In this document: piece by piece, positions 9,846 through 22,263 of the stretch | Layout of the letters: each line of letters opens with the position of its first letter | Numbering within the stretch: position 1 is the first letter of the stretch | Assembly (NCBI GenBank): GCA_905250125.1 | Contig: CAJNOL010000447.1 | Coordinates: 62,001 to 126,000, forward strand | DNA length: 64,000 nt | Source: Rotaria sordida | Lineage: Eukaryota; Rotifera; Eurotatoria; Philodinida; Philodinidae | Direction: 5' to 3' | Position numbers and translations under genes: made by a program | Notes under the pieces: model-generated | What the model saw: the letters and a program-made list of their open reading frames with translations, nothing else | Told to the model about the DNA's origin: nothing | Database searches by the model: none

Positions 9846-12800
9846 GAAGATGAATATTATTTGCGATATCATCACACTAATCTCGGTTTTTGGCTTAGTT
9901 TCCTTCTTTACTAAATTGATAGAGTTTACATCAGTATATAGATATATTAACGAAGAAAAGTCAACAAAAAAACAATGAAAATATTCATAGATTTTTTTTT
10001 TCATCGAAAACGAAACGAATGTAAACAAAAGAATTGTAGCCCTCTCTGTAGAAAAAGCATTGACAACCTTAAGTCGAAATCAGTTGATCGGATCTCTTTT
10101 CTATTCTAGTTTTACTATTTGGTGATTATTAAGCAATATTTTAATATATATATATATATATATAAGAATATTGATGAAGAAGCAATGTCGTTTTCTATAA
10201 TGATAAATGAAAGAGATCTAAATATGAGAAAAGGGAAAAAAAATGAGTACCAATAAAGTAGATTAATACGTGATTAGAATAAAGTGATAATAATAATATA
10301 ATTTTAGATTAGTCGGATGAGATCAATGTTATTTAATTTTATATTCTGTATTTTGATTTATTATATAATATGTTTATTTAATGATAAATTTAAATGTTAT
10401 CCAGTTTTTTTCTATGTTCGGTCTATTCCTCAACAAGTCTTCTATTATAAAAAGAGAAATTTAGACAACAATCATTTCAAATAAGATGAAAAAAGTTCTT
10501 TTTATCGAGGTCAATGATTCTAGCGTCTGAACTTCCCGGCAGGTTCTCGCCGGAAAGATGCCCTTTTCAATTGAAAAAATGGTAAAAATTTGGAAGCAGT
10601 AATTCGGTGATCGAATTTTTCTAGTTTCAACCACAATCGATCAATGGATTCCTACTTCTAAATTTTCATCATTTTCCAGCAGCTAACGGAATTTAATTCT
10701 TCACCTTAATTGGGTTCAACGATATTTAAAATTCTTTCGATTTTGATTTGAGTTCAATTTAAATTTTGAAAGATTCGAATCGTCCTTATTTCTGCTTTCT
10801 TTGGTAAAGAAAAACGATTACAATAGATTGTTTTGTATAACACAGAGTGTATTTTCAATTTATAGTTATATAATCGATCACTTTTATTAAAGAGAATTTT
10901 TTATAAAATGATATTTGATAACATTCATCCAATATTGTATAAATGATGAAGATTATTAATTATTTTGACTGATGGTGTAGTAGAAAGAGACTGTAAGTGA
11001 AAGGACAACATCCGACTTGATTCATCCCTTCTCAAAAAAAAATTTTTTTTTCCATAAAAATTATTATGGAAATATAATTGTTTTATGTTGATTCAATTTC
11101 CATATATAATAAGAGAATATGGTGGCAACTTATATATTATTGTTCTATACATAAGAAAATATTTCTATAATAGAAATATCTCTTAGATAAAACAATGGAA
11201 GAGTGACATCTTTCAACATTTACCGATTGATCTAACACAATCTTTTAACAATTTAGTATTCTAATAGAAACCCTAAAAGGATTTTGTTTCCTATTTATAT
11301 TTGACAACACTTTTAAATTTCGGGTATATCGATTTTCAAGATGTTTTAGCTTTTCGGAAAACTCGTATTTTCAAAGTTTGATCTGAAACTTTGTACACAT
11401 GGAGAACTTTAATAGATTAGCTTACATAAAAAAATTCACAAGTTTGACACAAAGTCTTTTCAATATCTGAGAGTTTGACAATTTCGATTCTTTTCCATGA
11501 AGTGTATATAAAATGGATTTTTTCAAAGCTTGTGAATTTTTTAATGTAATCTTGTCTAGGTGAGTTTTCCGAAAAGGTGAAGCCTCGAGAAAATCGACAT
11601 ATTCACAAATTGATAGCGTAGTCAAATATGAGTAGAGACCCAAATTATTTTAGAATTTAAATTGAAATCCTATCTTGTATCTCTAGACAAAAAAGAATCA
11701 TTGGAATCGGTAGATGACACCTGAGCAGATTCTCTTTATTTCTTAGTCTCGAGAAAAATGTCATGAAGATTATTTCGTCTGATTGTCTTGAAGATATTTT
11801 AAACTTGGATATAAAACAAGTGAAATGATGAAGACTCTCGATTTTAATTTGAACTCTTAGAAAATAATGCCAATAGATTATTTTATCAATAATAAACATT
11901 TTATCAAAAATAAACTTTTAAAATATTGATACTGATCACTTTTTTTAACTGATATGTTATTAATAACATGTTAGAATGATTTTGAAATTAATTTTCCTAA
12001 AAACAAAAAAAAAAAAAAGGTAAATGATAAATGTCTATTGAATTGTTATAATTTATTTGTTTAATTTTGTTAAATCTGTTTATCTATTTATTGATTATAA
12101 ATATATTTAACTAGAAAATCTATATTCATTAAAATGATCATGATTAATATATCAAAAGGAAAATAATGCGAAAGAATAATAATTGTTTTTTTTTTCCTCA
12201 AAGATATTCTAAAAAAGTAATGAAATGAAAAAAACCATAGTTTAAATGAGTAGAGTAATAGTGATATTGTAAGTTGATAGGTTATTGTTTGTAAATGTAA
12301 ATATAAATAGTTGGTGTGATATATGATCTATTGAATGTAACATTGATGAAATTGTAAGAGACCTTATGTTGAGATAAATAAAAATGACTTAATAAACATC
12401 TCAAATTTTATTTGTTAGAAATATAATTTCATTTTTTTTGTTTTATTTCATTTATAATTCAAAATAAACATTTGAAATTAAATTCAAATAATTATTTGTT
12501 AAAGTTAACTTGTCATTTAATTAGTGTCAAATAGAATAATCTCATGTGTCTATCAAATATAGATTAACTAGATTAACAATGATTAAACATCTTCGCTTTT
12601 ATTCTTTTTCTTTTTTCTTTTTTTTTTCTTTTTCTTCATTGAAATAAAAATAAACGATTAAAAACACCAAAAAAAAAAAAAAAAATCTTCAATTAAAGAA
12701 AAAGAAAAAGAAAACGATTGTCGTCATTCTCATTCAATATTGATTTAGTGAAAAAAAAAAACACAGTGTATACACGTTCCACCATCAGTTACGGAAATTA

Positions 12801-14192
12801 ATCAAGTTTCCGTAAGTAATGTTGTCATTGTCGAGAATAAAATTGTTTTTCTAACTAATATGTGTTTATTCAACAAAACCGTGCATATATTTATATCGAA
12901 TAGAATTATTGATTGTTCAATCGACTACTTTATCATTTACTTTTTTTTTTTTACCTTTAGGTCAATTTAAAATAAAAACAAAAACAATATATCTATGAAA
13001 GAGATCAATATATGTTATATAGATGATGATCATGAGTGATCTGGTTTATAGTTATTTTGAGTATGTATAGGTGGTAGGCGTTGTTTTTAATGATTGTCGC
13101 GCGTTTAGTTCATTGGCATGTCATTATAATGATGCACTTAGAGCTTTTCGTGTTTATTGGTGTGCTTGATTCGATTATGAAGAGAACAAATAAAAAACGG
13201 AGAAATTCAATGATTAAATGATAGAAGAAAGATGAAAACGTTATTTGTCCTTAAGGCACATCTATCATTAGAATATTATCTAACAATTATTGAGAAACAT
13301 TTAGAAAAAGAAAAACGGAAGAATTTTATCATTTATTCAAATCATATTCGATTGCAAAAAAAAAATATACATGTCAATATTCTCTTTTTTTTTCTTTTGT
13401 TATTATGTTATGTATACGAGTATCAGGTATCTATTCGATTTATTAGTTATATCGTTTGTATCGTATTGAAAGAGAGTATGATCAATCGAATCGTTTTGAT
13501 TATGATTGTTATATGTGAGATATAAAGGTGATCGATGATAATCTGTAATATTGGTGTAGAACATGTCGTTGTCGTTATATCGCTTTTGTATGTGTCTCTC
13601 TCCCTCTCTCTCTCCTATGTAGAAGTGTTTATTTTCAATCGTTGGATGATGACAGGCTCTTTTTCTTATTCTTTTTTTTTTTTTTTCTTTGTAAAGTATA
13701 GATATATATGATTGATCCGTTTAGTAAATCAGTTCGACGATCACACATAGAAATAAGAAGAAAAAGAAAAATGACAATGAAAAGAGAAAATTTGTTTGTA
13801 TTGTAAAGATAGAGTAACGATGACCGATATGATTGACAATTGTTCATTGACTTTAAACAAAACAAATTTAATGTGGGAAAAGATATTTTCTTTTTTTTTT
13901 TTTTTTTAAAGTTATTTATTTTATTAGACATTTATTTGAAAAATTTTTCTTTTAAAAATGATTTTTTTAATGTTTTATTATTTTTTATCTGTATTAATAC
14001 AATAAGAAAAAAAAAAAGAAAAACGAGCAAAATAATCATTGAATATTTATACAACAATATGAATAATTATTTCGAGTCTTTTTATCTCTATAAAAACCGG
14101 GTTTTGTTTTTTTCTTTTCTATTAAATAAAGTAAGAAGAAAAGATTTGTTATTGTTCGTCTTAGTTATATATGTTTATTATAAATCTAATAA
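9846..14192. other. long gene-free AT-rich region downstream of the homeobox gene
   Basis: No supportable gene. It contains a (TA)n run at about 10141-10164, homopolymer A and T tracts, a CT-rich microsatellite at about 13592-13616 and purine/pyrimidine mirror tracts near 12600-12720. The 97-142 aa open frames around 13.2-14.3 kb are low-complexity AT by-products, one of them antisense to the homeobox 3' exon. Confidence 0.5.
11325..11601. repeat. foldback element, about 277 bp
   Basis: Left arm tatatcgattttc...cttttcggaaaactc (11325 on) pairs with gagttttccgaaaag...gaaaatcgacata (to about 11601). Ttcacaag near 11437 pairs with cttgtgaa near 11530. The arms are diverged. No gene content. Confidence 0.6.
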
Positions 14193-15326
14193 TTATAATT
14201 GTGGAACTTTTCCATCATCAATATTTGTTGTTCGATTTGATTTAATTAATGAAGAATTATTTGATTGATTTGATTTTCTTTTTAAACTTCCATTTGATGA
14301 TAATGATTGATATAAAATTCTTTCAATAGAATAAGAACATTTATTTGTAGGTGGAGATATTGATGATGTTGTTGATGATGATGATGAATTACAATCACTT
14401 GTTGAAGTTTTTGAATTTGTTTGTGTTAAATCAGAAGATGAATTTGGATTTGAAGTTTTTTTTGCTTCTTGTCGACGTTGTCTTTCGCTTTGTTTTCGAC
14501 GTTTTTTTTCTTCAGCTTCTAAACGTTTTTTAGCTAATTCTTCTTCAGATATTGGATCACCTGAACATGTTGTTGGATGAGCATTATGTGGAGGACGACC
14601 TGGACCTTTTTTCGTATTTTCCATTTTTCTCCACTAAACAAAACAAAACTTTTTTTTTTATTTTTAATAAAAAAAAAGAAAAGAAAAGATTTGCTTTACT
14701 TTAGCTCTCCGATTTTGAAACCAAACTTGAACTCTTGACTCAATTAAATCAAGTCTCATTGCCAATGCTTCTCTCATATAAACATCGGGATAATGACCTA
14801 TTAAAAAACAACAAAAAAAAAAAAAAAAAACATTCTATTAAATAGAAGAAGAACAAAAAAAAACTAATATATTGAATATAGTAAGACTAACCATCTTGAA
14901 AAGCTCTTTCTAATTCATCAATTTGTACACTTGTAAAATTAGTTCTTGTTCGTCTTCGTTTACTATCTCTATCAGTACTACTTTCATCTTCACTTAAATT
15001 TGATCCTTTAAAAGAAAAAATTTATATAAAAAAAGAAAAGACGAAATGAAATAAAAACCTTGATCTTGTTCATCAATTGAATTATTTTTTGTTGTTGATG
15101 GTGAAGATGATAAATGAATTGGTGATGATGATTCATTTTGTATTGATAAACAAAGTGAATTTGGTTTATTTGGTATTAATGGTTGAAGAAGAAATGGAGA
15201 TAAAAAATGATTTCGTAATGCATTGGAATAAAATTGTGAATTATAAAAATTATTTGTTGAATTATTTGTTGGAAGATTTAAAAACATTGATGACGAATTA
15301 TTTCTATTAAATGGACTTGTCGACAT
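14193..15326 (-). CDS. unc-4: UNC4/UNCX-type paired-like homeodomain transcription factor
   Basis: Nuclear DNA-binding repressor of the Unc-4/Uncx class, which in other animals specifies neurons and segment parts. Four exons: 15326-15059, 15005-14892, 14797-14700 and 14633-14193. The introns (53, 94 and 66 nt) are gt-ag and frame-consistent, giving 306 aa. The homeodomain spans about residues 106-165 (RRRTRTNFT ... [12 protein letters not shown]), with Gln50 and Asn51. Directly after it comes [20 protein letters not shown], the conserved Unc-4 family extension, which makes the family call firm. A basic coiled stretch follows (about 193-220). Near the C-terminus YSIERIL (261-267) resembles an eh1 Groucho-binding motif. 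An in-frame ATG 30 nt upstream (15356) is possible, but the Lys-rich extension looks untranslated. Large gene-poor flanks on both sides fit a developmental regulator. Confidence 0.92.
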
Positions 15327-16084
15327 TTTTGTTTCTTTTTTTTTTTTATTTATCAATTATTCAAATACAAATTGCTTATTATCGATAACAGAACAAACCT
15401 CGTTATATCTTTTGAAATAAAAGACGATTAATAAAATATATTTATCTTAGTTTTTTTTTTTATCGATTTCACATAGAGAGAAAGAGAGAGAAAGAGAAAA
15501 AAAAGAAAGAAGGAAAAAAAAATTGATTCATATTAACCAATCATATTTCATTTGTTTTATTCATTGATTGGTTATTTTTTATTATCGACCGACGAGAGAA
15601 TAAGAGAAATACGGGAAACTTTTGCCTTGAAAATCGATACACGACACCGGGTAAAGACAATCAACAAAGAGAATATAACTCGTACTTCAATCTATTGTAT
15701 TAATATATTGTTAAAAACGAGACACGCGTTTTGTTGGCAATATGAAAACGTCAAATGAATATAATTTGGTTTAACGAAATGAATATGAATAATTGAAGGG
15801 GGGTTTTTTCCTTTTTTTTTTATAATACAAAAACAAACGAAGTATTTATTTATTTATGTATATTAATCATCGATTATCTAAAGAAACTTATTTTATATAT
15901 ATGATAAAAATCAATTGAATTCTATAGATTGTAATGATTAGGAGAGAAAAGAAATTAATCGATTGAAAGTGTCAATTATTTGAGAATGTTGATTGAACAT
16001 AATCAATAGGGGGGAGTCTCATTTCGATTTATATTCTGATCGAACCAATTAAATATTGTTTTGGCATTGGTATACAACACGCAA

Positions 16085-16086
<2 letters not shown>

Positions 16087-16124
<38 letters not shown>
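16087..16124. repeat. 38-nt poly-T tract
   Basis: An uninterrupted run of 38 T. It may be a retroposon poly-A tail in reverse orientation, but no element body or target duplication is evident next to it. Length is likely uncertain in assembly. Confidence 0.8.
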
Positions 16125-16125
<1 letters not shown>

Positions 16126-19100
16126 AGAATAGAAAAAGAAAGAAAATTGAGTAAATATAATTAAGACAATCTGTCATAGATGTGAATGATGTGTACACAC
16201 TATTTAATCGTTGTAGAACGACATCAAAAATTATTATTTACATACAGATTTCAAATTTCGATATTGACCCAAGAGGTAAAAGAAAAAAAAAATGATCGAA
16301 CGACGAACGAATCATTTGAAATGCTTTGTTGTTAATAAGAGAGAATTTCAATCTGAAATCGAATACTGAATGATGTTATTTTTCTAGCAGAAGGCATTTG
16401 TGTTCATCATCATTTTTGATAGGTTGCCCAATTTAACATTAATAAGACTGACTACTTTTTTTTTCTCTTTATCAACAATCAATGACTAGTAGTTTAAAAC
16501 AACATACACATTTATAATTGATCGTCGTTTGATGAGGTTATTCAATTTATGCGTACGTGTCTACATGGATTATTAAATGGTCATCATCATCATCATGCTT
16601 CGTGCTTATTCCATCAAACATCTCTCTCGCTCACATGATCATTCTCGCCTTTTTTTCTTTTTCTTTTTTTTTTTGGTTTATTTTCAATCTGACATTAGGG
16701 ATTTCTTTCTATTACACACAAAGGAGCAATAGATAATCGAAAAAAAAGAAGAAGAAGAAAAAAAAACGCCGAATAGAGAACGAATGAGAAAGAGCAAAGC
16801 TCATTATTTATTTACATACAAAGTGCCAAATTAATAATGAATTAACTGTCATTTCGAGGCGCCTTCCGATAGATAACACATTTTTTTTAAAACAAAAGAA
16901 TGATCAGACATTGGACAAAAAAAAAACATATCAGATAGATAATAGATTCTAAATGTGTTTGTTCCGATGATAATAATGATTGAGAGCGTAGATTCTAGTA
17001 TCGGTCGTTGATCTATTCAAGAAACAAGATCAAGATAGACATATACATAAAAGAAATTTGCAAGTCAATTGATTATTGATCAATATGGATATTTATATTT
17101 GAAAAGAAATTATCAATGGATTTTATGAATATTCTTTATTAAATTGAAATTCTTTTTTTGTTTAACATACATTTCAATTAGATTTTTCTTTTTTTGTTTT
17201 TTCATTAAATATAAATATCATTATAAAAAGATTTCTTTTTGTTGTTTTGAAATATTTGTTAAATATGTTTAATTATTTATTATTTATAAATGAAAAAAAA
17301 ATAAATATTTCATTGAACTTTATTTTTATTGATATAAAGACAAAAGAAAAAGGCAAGAGAATCATTAATATTAACTTGAAAAGAACAACAACAAAAAAAG
17401 GCATTATGATAGAAAAGAAAAAAAATTTTGTTATAGGAAAGTATTATATGAAAAACATGTTTATGTCTATTAACAATCAATGAATATGCTTATTGGTTAA
17501 GAAAACTTGTCACTTCTTCTTTTATAATAACTTGCATATAATTACCAATCATACCTTTTCATTTAATTCACAATAGATATTACCTGACCTTGTATTCAAA
17601 AACGAGTCGACTACTTTTTTATTCCGCGTTTTTTTTCTCGGGACTTTTCTTTGTTTTCATAACAAAGGTCAAATTATCGAAATATTTTACCTGTCTTTTG
17701 ATTATAGAAATAGTTCTTATTTACCCTTGTTTTTTTTTAATTAATTGATTATTTCAATAAATATTTTATTTTGAGAAAGAATTTCAATAATCTCATTTAT
17801 AATCAACATTGACTTTATTTATAATTAAAATATATTTCTTTATTATATCAAATAACATAATTCACTACTTCAAATTATTTGAATATTTATCCTATAAGAC
17901 AAATTATATCAATATATAATCACAAATTTATTCTTTTTATTATTTAAATAGATTTCTATCTTTCAAAGAACATTACCAACTATCACAGAATTTCATTTTT
18001 TTTCTCTTGCGACATCTACATCTCATTAATAATCAATGCAAATTCGTTGAAACTTTCCACTATAGATACAGACTATTTAGATCTTTCATCAGTCAATATT
18101 TCATTGATTTTCCTTTATCCGAAGGATATCGACCGTCACAGAATTTCAAAAAATAGAATTCATTTTTAAGATGAGATGAGGGATTTATATTTTACTACGA
18201 AACGAAGAGATATAAAAATAAATCTTCTATATAAAAGTTGTTCACAAAATCAGATCATTTATTAATAAACGTAACTGGATTGAATGAAAAAGTAAAAATC
18301 CTGTCTATCATGGAATTTCGTTGTTTTTTTTCTAACGTTTTAATCGGAAAGGTTTAATGAATTTAACATTTCAAATTGTCATAATAAAAATTGATCTTCT
18401 TTCTAATTCATGATCAGTATAAAGAAAATTCTATCCTTCGAATATGTCAGTTTTACTCTCACAACAAAATCATATTAGAACTTCGATCTATTTTTTTCAA
18501 GCAAAAATTCCAATAGAACTATGTACAAAACTATGTTCTCTGGTGAAAACAGTCAATAAATATCTTTCATTTTGTGATTTTGAATCCTCTTCATACGAGG
18601 GTGACCGATGGCTGGACATGCCCTAAAATAATTACAAAAAACATGAATAAACGCGTATAATTAATAGATGAGAAGCCAATTAGTTTGACTATTGATTATC
18701 TAGAGTATGTTTGATAGAAATAGAATAATACAAGATAGAAATGGTAACAAATGAATAGTTTTCATATTCACTTTCACTATTAAATATCCTATGAACAATC
18801 AATAATCAACATAAGCGACTTTTTATCTATTTATTACATTGATTTTAACTTTGTCAGAAGAAATTCTTTTCAACAAGAAAATATTCTATTGTAAAATCTA
18901 ATTATTTTATAAGAAATTTCCCAAGACAAAATTTGAAATATAATAAAACAAAAGTAGAATTTGAATTATAAAGTAAAATGAAATGATTATTTTTCTATAG
19001 TTCCAATAGATATATTACATTATAGGAAATATGTTTAACACATGACAGAGAATCATTTTGGAATTTTCATAAGAATATTTCGAGAATGAATCAATGTAGC

Positions 19101-19320
19101 TAAGAAATTTTACATGATCTTTTATTTTTTATGATAGAATTTTTCTTTATAATCGTTCGAGATTTTTTTATTTTCTGAAGAAACTTTTTTCAGGCGATAG
19201 AAAGTGTTTGAGCATAAATTTTACTCTCAAATAGAGCAGAAAATTCTAGGAAGATATGGACGCAACTTAGAGTTTAGTTGAGATATTGACTTTTTACTAG
19301 AATTTTCGTGCAGCATTTCA

Positions 19321-19586
19321 CTTTTTCGATAAAATCAAACTTTCAAATTGTGTAACCTAAAGAATTCTCCATATGAGTACTTCAATGAAACTATTTTTCT
19401 TGAAAATATTCGAACAAATTATCTTTGAGATGGGAATTTTCTAAAGTAACCATGTGTAACACAATATCTATAGAAAACATATTTCTCTGGATATTGTCAA
19501 ACTCTATAGATAAACTAGTTTGACTGAGACTTTCATGTGAACAAAGGTTCAGATCACAATTGAAAACTTTGATTTTATCGGAAAAA
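19321..19586. repeat. foldback element, about 266 bp
   Basis: Left arm cgataaaatcaaactttcaaattgtg (from 19327) is the reverse complement of cacaattgaaaactttgattttatcg (to about 19580). The inner part is also weakly symmetric. No gene content. Confidence 0.6.
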
Positions 19587-19843
19587 AATCGAGTGATCAA
19601 GAAGAATATCGATATATCGACCAAATTGCCTCTTGCACCTATATCTTCTTATGAGGGGAGTATTCCTACTGTAATCTGCCGTTTCAATTTATATTCTATG
19701 CACAACGAAGTCTTGATGAGACAAGAAAAATCCTTAAAGGATTTGTGCCCATGAGTCTCTGAAGCTAAGTTATAACCATTTCCCTGAATTTTCAATTCGT
19801 TTTTTACGTACTAACTGAAAAGTCAAATAATGGAATCTCAGTC

Positions 19844-19987
19844 CATAGATAGGCCTAATGATCCTTACAATATCATGAAAGTTTTAGCCGAAAAGAATAT
19901 TTATTTGTCGAGATATTAAATTTCTAACAAATAGATATTGTTTTCGGCTAAAACTTAAAGAATATTCCTCGGATCATTAGATCTATG
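19844..19987. repeat. 144-bp foldback element
   Basis: Catagat...cctaatgatcc...gttttagccgaaaa on the left pairs with ttttcggctaaaac...ggatcattagatctatg on the right. The right arm is also similar to 60495-60546 (ttcagctgaaactttca...attattagacctatatat), so this is a dispersed family. Confidence 0.65.
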
Positions 19988-21103
19988 TATGAGCAAAACA
20001 TTTTCTTGTCTTACTGAGGCTCAACATGAGTTCAAACGACGAATTACAACTCAATTAGTTTCCTTGTTAGCGGAAACCTATGTCGAAAAAATGTTTCTAT
20101 GTAATCTAAGATGTATATGTATCCGCACAAATGTCGAGGTGTGGAAAGTGTTATCAACCTACTTTTTCCATCCACAAATAGAGGAAAGTCTATACTTTAA
20201 AATGAATATTTTTAGAAAAAAATCCGAGTGTAATTAAAGACTTAAAATTTTTAATATTTGAAAACCACTAAAAATTTGCCCGTAATCAGGATAAAATTGG
20301 AGATTCGTCTATATTCACCTTTGTGTTAATTTTAATGGTTTTCAATGAAATATAAAGTTTGACCAGCTTCGTAGGTTTAATTCCAAAGACATTAAAGTCA
20401 AATACATTTGACCCTGTCGCGTTATAAAAGCGTCTAGTTATGAGAAAATCTGCGCCAGATCCTGTTTTGTGTTCCATCATTCGTCAGCTTAATACAATGT
20501 CTTTTTCTTATGTTTCATACAGATCTTATAGGACTTAAAAAAGCTACATTCAGAAATTGATGAGGCTATAAATGCTCGAAATTTTTTCCAAAAATCATGA
20601 AATCTACTTGTTTCGTTTTAAATGCTAATTACTGGTCATTATGAAAACGCAGAAAATTAGAAAATATTTTTTCGTAAAGTCTAACTCCCAGAAAAAATAA
20701 GGTTTCTAGCACTTTCTATTTAAACACAATAGACCTTGACATTTTCTGCGAATACATATGCATCGTCAGTTAGTTAGGATAATTCTATATGTATATATAT
20801 CGTCGTTTTAAATTCATACACATTCCGATATTTTCATAGAGTGAAGTTACTACATATGTGTGAAACTAAGTTTTTTTTGAATCCGGTGTTGTTAACTTAT
20901 CTTTTCCGTGTGTACTGATCGTGCACATCTCTAGACGTTACGAAGTTAGAATAAAACAAAGTGACAAACTTTTCTTATGAGATTCTATAAGAATATATAT
21001 ATCGATCTATATACTTGAATAAATACTTCAAATATTAAAATTGAAAAGAAAGTTTAATATTGATTTGAGACTTCAAACAACAAATATTCTTGTATTAATA
21101 CAT

Positions 21104-21391
21104 CAGAGATGTCCATCGCGGCTGAAAATCTCGCGTCACGGTCTTAGAAAAACAAAGCTGCCGTACTGCTGCGTCTACATTTGACCATAAATATTGGTAC
21201 TAATCCATCAGATTCATTCAATCTCTAGGTATTTCATTTGTAAATCCTGAAATTCTATTGAATTCATGCAGTTTTTCAATGTCCTCGAAAAAAATCCTGC
21301 CGCTGCCACGATGGCTTTTTGAAAAACCTGCCGCTACCATGATAATTTTTTGAAAAACTTACCGCTGCCGGTGTCGCCATGAACATCTCTG
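21104..21391. mobile_element. hAT-like MITE with internal 31-bp repeats
   Basis: Ends are cagagatgtccatcgcggc and its imperfect complement gtcgccatgaacatctctg. A CAGAGATG-type end is usual for hAT elements. The 8 bp outside are taatacat and tggtacgt, which match at five positions and differ only by transitions at the others, so a decayed 8-bp target duplication is possible. Near the right end a unit of about 31 bp (cctgccgctgccacgatggc...) is repeated two and a half times from 21296. It is GC-richer than its surroundings. Confidence 0.65.
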
Positions 21392-21681
21392 TGGTACGTA
21401 AACACCTTCCATAAAGTAGAAGCAAGATTGTACTTTACAGTCCGTTGGTAAGAAAGTTACTAGGGGTGTGTAATGAAGGTCGGAGAAGAAGAACATAATA
21501 CTCTTTGATATTGTAGAATAAAAATAAGAGACATTTATTATTGATATTTTATAAAAAGTTTTATTTTCGGAAAAGTTTTAATAGTCAAAAAAGTTAGTAA
21601 AAACTAAGGTAAAAATAAAGGTAATGTTGTTAGTAGTGATTGAAATGATCATCTTCATAATTATAAAGTTAATAATAATAA

Positions 21682-21882
21682 TTAAAGTTCAAAATCTAAG
21701 TCTTCTTCATCTTGAATTGCTTCTGCATCGGGTTGACTTCCTTCTTCGATTTGTTCGGCTTCTGTGTTTTCATTGAAGAGATTAGGGATGAGATGTTGAA
21801 TATCGATTTGTTCATCAGTGACAAGTTGAAAAGCATCTCTCATTTCCATCCGTTCTTCTCCTAGTCTGTAAACTCTTCCCAT
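21682..21882 (-). CDS. small acidic protein, 66 aa, unknown
   Basis: Single-exon ORF starting MGRVYRLGEERMEMRDAF and ending EEDLDFEL. The C-terminal half is strongly acidic (many Glu and Asp, no Lys). I do not recognise a family. Signs in favour of a real gene are the non-low-complexity N-terminal half, a good ATGG start context, a possible acceptor (attaatag) 5 nt before the ATG, and composition unlike the surrounding AT-rich random frames. Against it are the short length and lack of known homology. It could also be the last exon of a longer gene. Confidence 0.45.
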   Translation of the reverse strand: MGRVYRLGEERMEMRDAFQLVTDEQIDIQHLIPNLFNENTEAEQIEEGSQPDAEAIQDEEDLDFEL

Positions 21883-22263
21883 GATTTCTATTAATCTCTA
21901 TTGATTTTTCATTGACGAGCCGTAAATTGCAATCTTGCCCGAATAATGTTTATAAGAGAGAAGATGTACCGTTGTTTTTGAACTAGTGATGATCAATAGA
22001 TGGCGCCATCATCTTGAACTTTTCATGTATATAATAAAAAAAATATTTTCATGTCTATTTCATTAAAAATAACAAATCAGATTTGAAAAAAAAATAATAT
22101 TAATAGAATAAAAACGAGGTAAGGATAATGATTATTATTTTGATTGGTAAAAATTAGTCGAATAATTGAATCGATTTTTTATTCTTGTAAATCAAAGAAA
22201 GAATCGAATCAATGTTATAGTTAGTCAGATGTGAAATAAAACAACAGTTTTAAAATAAGAAAA
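21883..22263. other. intergenic space between divergent genes
   Basis: 381 nt between the minus-strand acidic ORF and plus-strand CAMKMT. It would have to hold both 5' regions. No recognisable element beyond A/T tracts and a short gatggcgccatc palindrome at about 21999-22010. Confidence 0.4.

Larger units (their letters stand above)
15357..21681. other. gene-free region upstream of the homeobox gene
   Basis: More than 6 kb without a supportable coding exon. It contains a 38-nt poly-T tract (16087-16124), a (CAT)n run near 16577-16596, short A/T tracts and three foldback or MITE-like elements (19.3, 19.8 and 21.1 kb, listed separately). Given its place 5' of unc-4, it is the natural place to look for enhancers, but I can identify none by sequence. 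Confidence 0.5.

Noticed and set aside
13840..14268. 142-aa plus-strand ORF
   Set aside because: Poly-Phe/Lys by-product of A/T tracts and antisense to the 3' exon of the UNC4 gene.
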